From Gluconobacter wancherniae NBRC 103581 (lineage in GTDB: Bacteria; Pseudomonadota; Alphaproteobacteria; Acetobacterales; Acetobacteraceae), in NCBI RefSeq assembly GCF_007988885.1, contig NZ_BJUZ01000002.1, forward strand, positions 310,001 to 374,000: a DNA stretch of 64,000 nucleotides, given 5' to 3'. Below are positions 18,820 through 27,774 of this stretch, in pieces. Below the pieces are notes generated by a model. It ran no database searches, was not told the DNA's origin, and saw only the letters and a program-made list of their open reading frames with translations. The first letter of the stretch is position 1. Each line of letters opens with the position of its first letter. The translations under genes were made by a program, and so were the position numbers.

Positions 18820-19251
18820 TTAGCCCATCAGCTGCAAAGGGCGATGGGCGTTGTCTGAACTTCCAGAAGTGGGGAGCTGGGTGGAATAGGATGACATGGG
18901 AGCTGCCTGTTTGGCAGGCTTCAAGCCATCAATCATGTCTTGATTGATGTCCATCAGGGGAGCGAGGGGCAAATCCCGGTTAAGAGCGATATTGGAATAA
19001 CGCATGGACCATGTGCCAACAGTAATGAGGTCCTGCTTGAGAATATCATCGAGCGGGCAGTCCACACGATTAAGACTGCTCAGCAATACAGACCAGAGCT
19101 TCTGGTTGGCAGAGAGCGCTTCAAGGCGCGCTGTTGGGGTTTTCTGGGTTTTGAGAAGTGTATTGACGTGAGTGAACGCCATGACTTCGATTTCGCGTCC
19201 AGAGAGGTAGGAGCCGGATTGCTGCTGATATTGAGAAGCGGCGTAGCTCAA
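18820..19251 (-). CDS. flaF: Flagellar biosynthesis regulator FlaF
   Basis: The 143-residue protein has the FlaF pattern of alphaproteobacteria: an N-terminal Y-x-x-x-S-G-S-Y, R-E-I-E-V-M-A-F segment, A-L-S-A-N-Q-K-L-W and V-G-T-W-S-M. FlaF promotes flagellin secretion or translation, usually opposite FlbT. It begins with TTG, preceded at 9 nt by a strong AGGAG. It lies directly downstream of the flagellin gene. No flbT is visible here. The last 35 residues are Pro/Ser-rich. Confidence 0.85.
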   Translation of the reverse strand: MSYAASQYQQQSGSYLSGREIEVMAFTHVNTLLKTQKTPTARLEALSANQKLWSVLLSSLNRVDCPLDDILKQDLITVGTWSMRYSNIALNRDLPLAPLMDINQDMIDGLKPAKQAAPMSSYSTQLPTSGSSDNAHRPLQLMG

Positions 19252-19384
19252 GATCGATTACTCCTGGGAAGAGGCAGAGCTGTTTCAGAAGTTTTCCGGC
19301 CCATAATGTGCGGATGGAAAACTTCTGGAGCAGATCGGTAAAGGAGTGGTGGGTGCGGGAAAATCCTGCACCCACCTTTCCTGA

Positions 19385-22057
19385 TCAGCCGCGGAAGAGG
19401 CTGAGAAGGGTCGAAGACTGCGAATTTGCAATCGAGAGAGACTGAATAGCCAGCTGCTGCTTTGTCTGCAGGGAGGTCAGCTTGGCGCTTTCCGCTGCAA
19501 GATCAGCATCCGTCAGCGCACCAACACCCGTAGTGAGGGAGGAGGAGAGGTTGCTGGCAGAAGTCTGAAGCTGGGTAATAGTGTTGCTCCCAACGCCAAG
19601 GCTGCTGGAGATCTGACTCATCTTTGTAATCGCTGCATTTACAGCAAGCTGAACCACATTTGTACCAGATGTCACCGTCGAATTAAGTGACTGGTTTGTA
19701 TTATAGGTGTTGGTTGCAGTTGCGCCTGTCGTTGTCGCCGTGTCCCACTTTGCTGTGATCGCATTGCTGTTTGCAGCAATAGTGGTTCCACTGGAGTTTG
19801 CAGTATTGGCAAAGCCAGCGTTATTCATGGCGTTGTTCAGAGACTGGTTCATGGTCGTCTGGGTTGCGCTAGAACCGATATTGACATCGATAATGTTGGT
19901 GGTTCCTGTTCCGCTTGAAACGGAATAGGTGACGTTACCGCTATTGTCTGTCTGCGATGTGATCGTGTTACCGTTTTTCAGGTTGTAGGTGGTGACACCT
20001 CCGGAAGTCGATGTTCCCGAAATGGAGCCACCTGCGCTCGTCAGGGCGCCTGAAGTTAGCGCGAGATCACTTACTCCCGAAGCTGTCTGAAGTGCAGCTA
20101 GGGTCGCAGTCTGTGTTGTCGGGTCACTGTCGAGAACAAACTGCGTTGTAACGGCAGGGTTGCTGCTCGAAGAGTTCTTCAGTGTCGCGGATGCGTTTTG
20201 GAAAGTTAGAGTCGAGCCTGAAGCAAGGGTTGCGGATGCTGTGTTGAGAGTAATGGCTGGTGCCTGCGTCGTCGTGGCTTCTGCAGTTGAGGCTGTCGTG
20301 CTGTCCCAGGAAATCTGGCTCAGCCCACCAGTAAGCGCGGCAGAATAGGTGCCATCGCTGTTCAAGGATGTCGCGATGCCAGCATTACCCATAGCCGTGG
20401 CCAGAGTTGCTGCCTGTGCTGCAGTTTGAGCGCTCTTCTCTGCTGCTGTGGCCGTGGGCATGTTGGCAGAAGAGCTGGTGTTGACGTCAATGATGTTTGT
20501 AGTAGCGGAGGTTGTTTTGACGGAATAAACGGTATTTCCGCTCGCATCTTTCTGGGCGGTGATGCTGTTTCCGCTTTTAAGGGAATAAGTTGTTACGCCA
20601 TTCGCTGTGGAGGTGCTGCTGATATCAGTTGTATCCGTAAGAGTACCATCTGCATTTACAACCATGTTGGCTGCCGTGGTGATACCAGCTGCCGTTGCAA
20701 TGCTGCTCGAAAGCGTGGAAGTGGAATTCATTCCACCCGAGACAGTTGTGCTCTGATGGTCATCCAAAATGAACTGATTCGAAACAGCAGGAGTGCTGGA
20801 GGACGCTGATTTGTTAGCAGCAGCATCATTCTGAACCGTCAGGACACTGGCGTTCGTGAGCGTCGCGCCAACGGTTGAGAAGGCAGCCTGGGTCGGTGCT
20901 GAGAGGCTAACGGATGAGGCAGAAAGGTTGCCGCCGGCGATTGTCAGCGTGCCGTCATTGGCGCGCGCAACGCCGAAGCCGGCGTTCGACATGGCCTGCA
21001 TAAGAGTGGATGTCTGATCCGTGCTTTTCTGCGAGCCTGTTTCAGAGGCAGAAGCGCTTGTGTTTACGTCAACGATGTGACTGGAAGCCGTCGTGTTGCC
21101 GTTCGCGTCCTTTGCTGTCGACACATCATAGGAAACGTTTCCGCTGGCGTCTGCCTGAGCCGAAATCGTGTTGCCGTTTGTCAGGGTGTACGTCGTGGTC
21201 CCATTGGAGGATGTGGACGAAGACTTGATTGCAGAGGAGGACAGCGTACCGTTGGCGGCAACCTGTACGTTCGATCCGCTGGTTCCCAGGGCGCTGTCAA
21301 CGGCCTTGCTGAGCAGGCTGCTAAGCGTCTTGGTCGATGCCAGGCCTGAGCTGCTCTGATCGTCCATGACGAAGCTCGTGCTCACGGCAGGATTGGAAGC
21401 CGTGCCAGAACCGGAGGCTGCAGCGAGGTTCTGCATGGACAGGACGGAAGCCTGAGCGGCAGAGCCATTGTCGCTTGAAATGTAGGATGTTGAGCCGACG
21501 TTCAGTGAAGCGCCAGACATGGTGCTGCTCAGGCCCTGAAGGCCGAGACCGGTTGCGGTTGCGTTAGCACCCTGCTGCGTGAAGAGGTTGCCGTTAATGT
21601 CCTGTGCTGCGGAAAGGTTGGTGTAGTTAACGCCATTTCCTGTTGCGCCTGCGAGCAGGTTCACGCCCTGAAAGGTTGCTGTGCTGGCATTGACGTCAAT
21701 CTGCTTCAGCGAGCTGCTGAGCTGGGAATTCAGTGTGTCAGCATTCACGCCGTTGTTGGCGGCTGTTGTGACGGACGTCGACAAGCTGCTGAGAATGTCT
21801 GAAATTGCGCTTGCGCCAGACGTGGCGGTGCTGAGGGCACTGCTTGCAAACTGGAGGCCAGTCGAAACACCGGAAAGTGCGGAAATTTGGGACGTTGCCG
21901 TCTGTGCGATGGCGTAGATCGCGGGGTTGTCGGACGCGTCATTGACGGTCTTGCCGGTTGAGACTGCGTTCTCTGTTTTGTTCAGATCTGAGGTGGTCTG
22001 ATTGAGAGACTGCAGGGCAGCCATTGCGGCTGTATTTGTGTTGATTGAAAGTGTCAT
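19385..22057 (-). CDS. Large flagellin with repeated central domain
   Basis: The 890-residue filament protein has conserved D0/D1 ends: MTLSINTNTAAMAALQSLNQ at the start, and a C terminus with S-L-Q-T-K-Q-Q-L-A, I-A-N-S-Q-S and L-L-S-L-F-R-G. Residues about 180-780 are a Ser/Thr/Ala/Asn-rich insert built of three units of about 200 residues. Alphaproteobacterial flagellins are commonly 270-500 residues, so this one is unusually long. Composition lacks Cys throughout, as expected. A GGAG precedes the ATG. flaF follows downstream on the same strand. Confidence 0.93.
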   Translation of the reverse strand: MTLSINTNTAAMAALQSLNQTTSDLNKTENAVSTGKTVNDASDNPAIYAIAQTATSQISALSGVSTGLQFASSALSTATSGASAISDILSSLSTSVTTAANNGVNADTLNSQLSSSLKQIDVNASTATFQGVNLLAGATGNGVNYTNLSAAQDINGNLFTQQGANATATGLGLQGLSSTMSGASLNVGSTSYISSDNGSAAQASVLSMQNLAAASGSGTASNPAVSTSFVMDDQSSSGLASTKTLSSLLSKAVDSALGTSGSNVQVAANGTLSSSAIKSSSTSSNGTTTYTLTNGNTISAQADASGNVSYDVSTAKDANGNTTASSHIVDVNTSASASETGSQKSTDQTSTLMQAMSNAGFGVARANDGTLTIAGGNLSASSVSLSAPTQAAFSTVGATLTNASVLTVQNDAAANKSASSSTPAVSNQFILDDHQSTTVSGGMNSTSTLSSSIATAAGITTAANMVVNADGTLTDTTDISSTSTANGVTTYSLKSGNSITAQKDASGNTVYSVKTTSATTNIIDVNTSSSANMPTATAAEKSAQTAAQAATLATAMGNAGIATSLNSDGTYSAALTGGLSQISWDSTTASTAEATTTQAPAITLNTASATLASGSTLTFQNASATLKNSSSSNPAVTTQFVLDSDPTTQTATLAALQTASGVSDLALTSGALTSAGGSISGTSTSGGVTTYNLKNGNTITSQTDNSGNVTYSVSSGTGTTNIIDVNIGSSATQTTMNQSLNNAMNNAGFANTANSSGTTIAANSNAITAKWDTATTTGATATNTYNTNQSLNSTVTSGTNVVQLAVNAAITKMSQISSSLGVGSNTITQLQTSASNLSSSLTTGVGALTDADLAAESAKLTSLQTKQQLAIQSLSIANSQSSTLLSLFRG
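19718..21451 (-). repeat. Three tandem ~200-residue repeat units inside the flagellin
   Basis: Unit anchors recur in order at nearly constant spacing. The S-V-L/T-L-T-F-Q-N strand is at residues 203, 403 and 613. [ST]-[NT]-P-A-V-[ST]-x-x-F-[VI]-[ML]-D is at 221, 421 and 632. T-T-Y-x-L-x-x-G-N-x-I is at 287, 489 and 689. I-[VI]-D-V-N is at 328, 522 and 722, and A-M-x-N-A-G near 355, 555 and 743. The third unit is truncated before the D1 return helix. Confidence 0.85.
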
Positions 22058-22236
22058 TGGAATTTTCTCCGTGAGTGCATTTTTGCCTCACCAGATAAGC
22101 ACCCAAAGATTAACGAAAGCTGAAGGATTACTGAGGATTTTTGTATCTGTCGGAATTGGTCCCGGGCTCCCTAAAATCTAGTAAAGATGATGGGGCTTAT
22201 TGCTTTTTCTGGAGGAGAACGTAAGAAGAACCTCTT

Positions 22237-23469
22237 ATGAAGAAAAGCCTTTCGGCACGTCTTGCGATTCTCTCGGATGCCGCGAAATACGATGCGTCCT
22301 GCGCATCCAGCGGCTCGAATAAACGTGACTCCTCGGCGAGTGGCGGTCTTGGGTCCACGACAGGCAATGGCATCTGCCATGCCTACACACCGGACGGGCG
22401 GTGTATTTCGCTGCTCAAGATTCTTCTGACCAATTTTTGCATTTATGATTGTGCGTATTGCATCAACCGTTCGTCTTCGAATGTTGAGCGAGCACGCTTT
22501 ACCCCTGATGAGGTTGTCTGGCTGACGCTTGAGTTTTATCGGCGCAACTGCATTGAAGGGTTGTTTCTCTCGTCCGGGATTATTCGGTCATCGGACCATA
22601 CGATGGAGCAACTCGTACAGGTGGCGCGTGATCTGCGTCTCAAGCATGGCTTCCGGGGCTATATCCATCTCAAGACCATCCCTGATGCTTCTCCCGCATT
22701 GCTGGAAGAAGCAGGGCTGTATGCAGATCGTCTGTCGATCAATGTCGAGCTTCCAACCGAGACCGGTCTGAAACAATATGCGCCGGAAAAAGAGGCTGCG
22801 GGTATCCGGCGTGCCATGGGTGAAATGCGCCTCAAGATCGAGGCAGGGAAAGACCGCACGCATACTGGGAGGCCAACGCGCCGGTTTTCACCAGGCGGGC
22901 AGAGCACGCAGATGATCGTTGGAGCGGATGGCGCGTCTGATCAGCAGATCCTCTCTAGCAGTTCAGGGCTTTATGGCTCCTATGGTTTGCGGCGTGTGTA
23001 TTATTCGGCCTTCAGCCCCATACCCGATGCATCTGCTTTGCTGCCTGTGAAAAGCCCGCCTTTGCAGCGGGAGCATCGCCTTTATCAGGCTGATTGGCTG
23101 TTTCGGTTTTATGGCTTTGATTTCAGCGAAATCACAGCAGGCCGTGCGGATGGAATGTTGGATCTGGAACTGGATCCGAAGCTGGCCTGGGCTCTCGATA
23201 ATCGGGCGCAATTTCCCGTCGATTTGAATCTTGCGCCTCGTGAGATGCTTTTGCGGGTCCCTGGGCTTGGATTAAAAGCAGTAACGGCCATTGTATCGGC
23301 CAGGCGGCATGGTGTTATCAGGCTTGAGGACCTTGCGCGGCTGAATGTTTCCATCCGTAAAGTGCGGCCGTTTGTGAAAACCGTGGGGTGGAGCCCGGCA
23401 AGCCTGACGGACCGGCATGATCTTCGCACATTGTTTGTGCCATCGCCTCAGCAGATGAGCCTGTTTTGA
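22237..23469 (+). CDS. Radical SAM protein of the UDG-linked DNA-modification/repair family
   Basis: The 410-residue protein has the radical SAM cluster motif C-I-Y-D-C-A-Y-C (Cys68, Cys72, Cys75) following L-L-K-I-L-L-T-N-F. A helix-hairpin-helix-like segment near residues 330-360 (A-P-R-E-M-L-L-R-V-P-G-L-G) suggests nucleic acid contact. This matches the putative DNA modification/repair radical SAM family that is encoded next to DUF4130/UdgX proteins. Its TGA overlaps the TTG start of exactly such a gene, so translation is coupled. The reaction is not established for the family. Confidence 0.85.
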   Translation: MKKSLSARLAILSDAAKYDASCASSGSNKRDSSASGGLGSTTGNGICHAYTPDGRCISLLKILLTNFCIYDCAYCINRSSSNVERARFTPDEVVWLTLEFYRRNCIEGLFLSSGIIRSSDHTMEQLVQVARDLRLKHGFRGYIHLKTIPDASPALLEEAGLYADRLSINVELPTETGLKQYAPEKEAAGIRRAMGEMRLKIEAGKDRTHTGRPTRRFSPGGQSTQMIVGADGASDQQILSSSSGLYGSYGLRRVYYSAFSPIPDASALLPVKSPPLQREHRLYQADWLFRFYGFDFSEITAGRADGMLDLELDPKLAWALDNRAQFPVDLNLAPREMLLRVPGLGLKAVTAIVSARRHGVIRLEDLARLNVSIRKVRPFVKTVGWSPASLTDRHDLRTLFVPSPQQMSLF

Positions 23470-24926
23470 ATACTCTGGTTTTCGAACTGGAGGATACGGG
23501 GCGCTTTGAAGTATGGCGAGATCTGGCGCGTTCTGCGTTACAGCGTGACATTCCGCCAGAGAAGATCGAATGGCGGCTTCGGGGTAAAGAGGTCGGGCTT
23601 TTTGATGCGCTTCCTGCAATGCAGGTTGATGGCCCACCTATCAGGGAAGTATTGCTCAGGGCGTCCTGCGTCGATCTGCTGCGCGGGATCATGCGCCACT
23701 CGGACCCGGGGCGCTTTGCTCTCGCATATCGGATTGCATGGCGTGCGCAGTCATTACCCGCGATTGCCGGACTGACAACGGACCCTGATGTCGCGCGCGC
23801 CCGTCGTATGATGCATCAGGTAAGGCGCGATTATCACAAGATGACGGCGTTTGTGCGCTTCCGCGAGCAGGAGTCAGAAGAGGGAAAAACGCGCAGACGT
23901 TTTCTCTCGTGGTTTGAGCCTGAGCATCATGTTCTGGAGAGCGTTGCCCCGTTTTTTGCGGGACGTTTTGCCGATATGGACTGGCTGATCCTCACGCCGC
24001 GTGGGTCGATCGGATGGGATGGTACCAAGACGGTCTATAGCCCTGAGCCGTGTGTAAAGCCTGATATTCACGACGATCTTGAGGCGCTGTGGCATACCTA
24101 TTATGCCTCCACTTTCAATCCCGCGCGTATCAAGACAAAAGCTATGCGCTCGGAAATGCCGCGCAAATACTGGAAAAATCTTCCCGAGACAGATCTGATT
24201 CCGGAACTGCTTGCCGGTGCAGAAGCACGGGTTGCGGAAATGGCCGCACGGGAAGCCGGACCCGCTCCCATGTTTCATGAGCGCTTGCAGGCCCGTCAGA
24301 AAGCGCAGGCTGCCATTCAGGAAGATGCTCTGGATTCCATGGGGACATTGCTCTCTTCGTTGAGGCGATGCACGCGTTGCCCCCTACATTGCAATGCGAC
24401 ACAGGTTGTTCCGGGGGCAGGGCCTGAACGTGCAGAAATCATGGTGATTGGAGAGCAGCCAGGCGATCAGGAAGATCTGCGAGGCGTGCCGTTTGTGGGG
24501 CCTGCGGGGCAGGTGTTTAATGAGGCTTTGTCAGAAGCGGGGCTGCTTCGGGGTGAGATGTATCTCACGAATGCGGTCAAGCATTTCAAGTTTCTGACGA
24601 AAGGTCGACGCCGGATACACCAGACGCCTGACGCTCAGGAAATCGAGGCCTGTAAAGACTGGCTGCATCAGGAAGTTGCGTTGGTCAGGCCGAAATTGAT
24701 CATCACGCTTGGTGCAACGGCGCTCCGAGCAATGGAAGGCGGCGGGGTTCGTCTGGCGACGGTAAGGGACACGATCCGCCCAGGAGTGCCAGCGAGACTT
24801 GCGACTGTTCACCCTGCTTACCTGCTGAGATTGCCGGACGAAGCAAGGGCGCTAGAGGAGCGTAAGCGCTTCTTTGCGGCTTTTGAGACCGTACGGCAGT
24901 GGAAAGAGCTTGCGGTTCGGGAATAG
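23466..24926 (+). CDS. DUF4130-UdgX fusion, uracil-DNA-binding protein
   Basis: Residues about 1-250 resemble the DUF4130 (radical-SAM-linked) domain. Residues about 285-486 are a UdgX-type uracil-DNA glycosylase-fold domain. Seen directly: C-T-R-C (302/305), G-E-Q-P-G-D-Q-E (329-336), N-A-V-K-H-F-K-F (369-376), the UdgX-specific loop R-R-R-I-H (381-385) and the H-P motif (449-450). In characterised UdgX the loop His bonds covalently to the excised uracil's sugar, trapping the protein on DNA; His385 is the equivalent. The start is TTG, overlapping the upstream stop (TTGA). Single-protein fusion with the radical SAM partner is a known but poorly understood pairing. Confidence 0.88.
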   Translation: MNTLVFELEDTGRFEVWRDLARSALQRDIPPEKIEWRLRGKEVGLFDALPAMQVDGPPIREVLLRASCVDLLRGIMRHSDPGRFALAYRIAWRAQSLPAIAGLTTDPDVARARRMMHQVRRDYHKMTAFVRFREQESEEGKTRRRFLSWFEPEHHVLESVAPFFAGRFADMDWLILTPRGSIGWDGTKTVYSPEPCVKPDIHDDLEALWHTYYASTFNPARIKTKAMRSEMPRKYWKNLPETDLIPELLAGAEARVAEMAAREAGPAPMFHERLQARQKAQAAIQEDALDSMGTLLSSLRRCTRCPLHCNATQVVPGAGPERAEIMVIGEQPGDQEDLRGVPFVGPAGQVFNEALSEAGLLRGEMYLTNAVKHFKFLTKGRRRIHQTPDAQEIEACKDWLHQEVALVRPKLIITLGATALRAMEGGGVRLATVRDTIRPGVPARLATVHPAYLLRLPDEARALEERKRFFAAFETVRQWKELAVRE

Positions 24927-24977
24927 GAAACCAGCTAGTTTTTTTGTGTTGAAGGGCGCCTGTCGATATGTCATGGA

Positions 24978-24996
24978 TGACCGAACCGATCGGTCA
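24978..24996. promoter_or_regulatory. Putative TetR operator upstream of emrA
   Basis: The 19-bp palindrome TGACCGAACCGATCGGTCA has 7-bp arms and lies about 77 bp before the emrA ATG. The same arms occur at 28486-28504 in front of the tetR gene. Binding is inferred from this match. Confidence 0.7.
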
Positions 24997-25072
24997 GCGA
25001 AGAGGAATCGCCTGTCAGCTGTTGCCGGTCATTTTCAGACAGACCCGTTTTTTCAGAGTGAGACACACACTT

Positions 25073-26200
25073 ATGGCGCAGGGCGATCAGGACGATCACG
25101 CGCAGGATCATCAGCAGTCCGACCAGCAGGGACAGCAGGATGCAAATGCAAGCAAGAATCAGAAGAAACGCAGCCCGCTCGTAAGGATCGTGCTGCTGCT
25201 TCTTGTGGTTCTGGCTGTAGTGGGCATAGGTCTCTACTGGTTTCTGACCAGAAACGACATCGATACCGACGATGCCTACACGGCTGGCCGCAAGATCTCC
25301 ATTGCGCCTCACGTCAATGGGTATGTGACAAAGCTTCTCGTGAACGACAACCAGTTTGTCCATCGCGGTGAACTGCTCGTCTCTATTGATGACCGGGACT
25401 ATCTCGCATCTCTGCACAAGGCTCAGGCTTCAGTTCAGCAGGCAGAGTCCAACATGTCAGCGTACAGGCTGTTGCTGGCGGTGGCGCACAAGAACTTCCC
25501 TGGCCAGCTGGTAACAGCACAGGGCAGTCTTTCTGCGGCGCAGGCGCGTCTTTTCAAGGCCGAGACTGACTACAAGCGTCAGCACAGTGTTTCGCGCGCT
25601 GCGACAACGCAGCAGGACATTGATTATTCCCGTGCTGCCCTTGAAGAAGCTAAAGCTCAGGTCATGCAGGCTCAGGGTCAGCTGACGCAGGCTGAGCCGG
25701 TCAAGGAGAACGTGGCAAACGCAGACGCCCGTGTTGATCAGGAAAAAGCTGCGCTCGCATCGGCTCAGGCTGATCTGGAGCAGGCCGAGCTGAATCTGGG
25801 CTGGACGCAAATTCGTGCTCCGCATGATGGCTGGATCTCGCAGCGTAACGTCGAGCAGGGCGACTTTGTCCAGACCGGGCAGGAAATGTTCTCGATCGTT
25901 GAGCCTGAGATCTGGATCACGGCGAACTACAAGGAAACGCAGCTCGCACGGATGCGCCCGGGCCAGCAGGTCGATATCGAAGTCGATGCCTATCCGCAGC
26001 TTCACCTTCACGGTCATGTGGACTCGCTTCAGCTGGGCTCAGGTCAGTCTTTCAGCGCGTTCCCTCCCGAAAATGCCACAGGCAATTTCGTGAAGACTGT
26101 CCAGCGTATTCCAGTGAAGATTCTGATCGATAGCGGTCTTGATCAGAACATTCCGCTGGCTCTTGGTCTCTCCGTAGAACCCACGGTCTATGTGAAATGA
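25073..26200 (+). CDS. emrA: EmrA-type HlyD-family membrane fusion protein
   Basis: The ATG at 25073 gives 375 residues: a Gln/Asp-rich cytoplasmic start, one membrane helix (about 36-58), D-I-D-T-D-D-A-Y, lipoyl half-motifs (VNGYVTKLLV and APHDGWISQRNVEQGD) around a long Ala/Gln coiled coil, and a beta-barrel. This is the EmrA pattern, the periplasmic adaptor for DHA2 drug pumps. It overlaps emrB by ATGA. An upstream in-frame extension would include the operator and is rejected. Confidence 0.87.
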   Translation: MAQGDQDDHAQDHQQSDQQGQQDANASKNQKKRSPLVRIVLLLLVVLAVVGIGLYWFLTRNDIDTDDAYTAGRKISIAPHVNGYVTKLLVNDNQFVHRGELLVSIDDRDYLASLHKAQASVQQAESNMSAYRLLLAVAHKNFPGQLVTAQGSLSAAQARLFKAETDYKRQHSVSRAATTQQDIDYSRAALEEAKAQVMQAQGQLTQAEPVKENVANADARVDQEKAALASAQADLEQAELNLGWTQIRAPHDGWISQRNVEQGDFVQTGQEMFSIVEPEIWITANYKETQLARMRPGQQVDIEVDAYPQLHLHGHVDSLQLGSGQSFSAFPPENATGNFVKTVQRIPVKILIDSGLDQNIPLALGLSVEPTVYVK

Positions 26201-27774
26201 GTAAACCTGCCGAGCATCACGACAACTGGAAGCCGTCGCACAATCCCTGGCTTGTTGCGGTAACGGTTACGCTGGCGGCGTTCATGGAGGTGCTGGACAC
26301 CACCATCGTCAACGTAGCGATGCCACATATCGCGGGATCGCTCGGCAGCTCCTATGACGATGCCACATGGGCGCTCACGTCCTATCTCGTGGCGAACGGT
26401 ATCGTTCTGACGATTTCGAGCTGGCTCTCGCGCCTGTTTGGCCGAAAGCGTTACTTCCTGATCTGTATTAGCATGTTCACGGTGTCGTCCTTCCTGTGCG
26501 GACTGGCCACATCGCTGCCCATGCTGATTGTGTTCAGGTTGATGCAGGGCTTCTTTGGAGGCGGTCTGCAGCCCAGTCAGCAATCCATTATTCTCGATAC
26601 ATTTCCACCAGAAAAGCGTGGTGCTGCATTTGGGCTTACGGCCATTGCAACCATTGTCGGGCCGGTATTGGGCCCGATGCTGGGTGGCTATCTGACGGAC
26701 AACCTGTCCTGGCGATGGATTTTCTTCGTCAATATCCCGTTCGGCATCATTACCGTTCTTGCGGTTACGGCGTTCGTTGAAGATCCTCCGTGGGAACGCA
26801 AGAAGCGTGAGCCCGTGGATGTCATTGGCATCTGTCTCGTCTCTCTGGGGCTGGGTTGTCTTGAGGTCATGTGTGACCGTGGACAGGATGATGACTGGTT
26901 CGGTTCGTCGTTCATCATCACGATGGCTGTGCTGGGTGTTGTAGGGGTTGTGGGAGCCATCATCTGGCTTTGCTACGCCAAGAACCCCCTTGTGCGTCTG
27001 ACAGTCATGAAAGACCGCAATTTTGCAACGGGCATGTTCCTGATCTCAATGGTCGGCGCGCTGCTTTATGCCTCGGCCATCATTGTTCCGCAGTTCGCGC
27101 AGCAGGTGCTTGGATACACGGCCACAACATCGGGTCTGCTTCTGGCACCGGGCGGTGTGGCAGTTATCTGCCTCATTCCACTTGTGGGTAAACTGATGGG
27201 CAAGGTGCAGTTGCGCTATCTCATCGCATTCGGGTTCTTCTCCATGGGAATGGCGATGTTCACGGCCGCTAACCTTTATGCAGCGATCGATTTCAAGCAT
27301 CTGATGCTCTATCGCATCGGGCAGACGGCCTGTCTGGCTTTCCTGTTCGTGCCGATTTCGACCGTGGCATATTCGACGTTGCCCCGGGAGCTGAACTCTG
27401 ACGCATCGGCACTGTTCAGTATGGCCCGGAACTACGTGGGGTCGCTTGCTATCTCACTGGCTACGGCTGCCCTGATCCAGGTTCGACAAAAACAGCAGAA
27501 CTATCAGGCAGATAATATGATCTCCTCCAAAAAAGAGGTGGCCAATTATGTCCAGACAGTTCAGCAGGCCGCAGAAGCACACGGAATGGCAGCTGGAAAA
27601 GCACATTCCTTTGCCATCGCCCAGCTGTATCAGGAATTCACCACACAGGTGGCAATGAAGTCTTATAACGAGATCTTCAACTGGATCGGTGTGATGGCGC
27701 TTTGTGTGGTTCCGCTATGCTTCCTGCTTTCTTCGACTGGCAAGAAAGCAAAAGCAGAGGGCGGAGCTCACTGA
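26197..27774 (+). CDS. emrB: EmrB/QacA-type MFS drug:proton antiporter (DHA2)
   Basis: The 525-residue protein has about 14 hydrophobic helices with MFS motif C near the first helices (EVLDTTIVNVAMPHI) and motif A-like segment L-S-R-L-F-G-R-K-R. It would export lipophilic or acidic toxicants with EmrA and the NodT-type channel encoded just beyond tetR. It overlaps emrA by 4 bp, and its stop overlaps the convergent tetR stop by 7 bp. The substrate is unknown. Confidence 0.9.
   Translation: MSKPAEHHDNWKPSHNPWLVAVTVTLAAFMEVLDTTIVNVAMPHIAGSLGSSYDDATWALTSYLVANGIVLTISSWLSRLFGRKRYFLICISMFTVSSFLCGLATSLPMLIVFRLMQGFFGGGLQPSQQSIILDTFPPEKRGAAFGLTAIATIVGPVLGPMLGGYLTDNLSWRWIFFVNIPFGIITVLAVTAFVEDPPWERKKREPVDVIGICLVSLGLGCLEVMCDRGQDDDWFGSSFIITMAVLGVVGVVGAIIWLCYAKNPLVRLTVMKDRNFATGMFLISMVGALLYASAIIVPQFAQQVLGYTATTSGLLLAPGGVAVICLIPLVGKLMGKVQLRYLIAFGFFSMGMAMFTAANLYAAIDFKHLMLYRIGQTACLAFLFVPISTVAYSTLPRELNSDASALFSMARNYVGSLAISLATAALIQVRQKQQNYQADNMISSKKEVANYVQTVQQAAEAHGMAAGKAHSFAIAQLYQEFTTQVAMKSYNEIFNWIGVMALCVVPLCFLLSSTGKKAKAEGGAH

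Noticed and set aside
22058-22236. A sigma-54 or sigma-28 promoter for the flagellin gene
   Set aside because: On the minus strand a GG/GC pair occurs but with 12 bases instead of 10 between them, and no convincing sigma-28 pair of boxes is present.
25144-25160. Repeated CAG-like triplets in emrA as a tandem DNA repeat
   Set aside because: It is only the Gln/Asp/Ala-rich N terminus of the protein with mixed codons, not a true repeat array.
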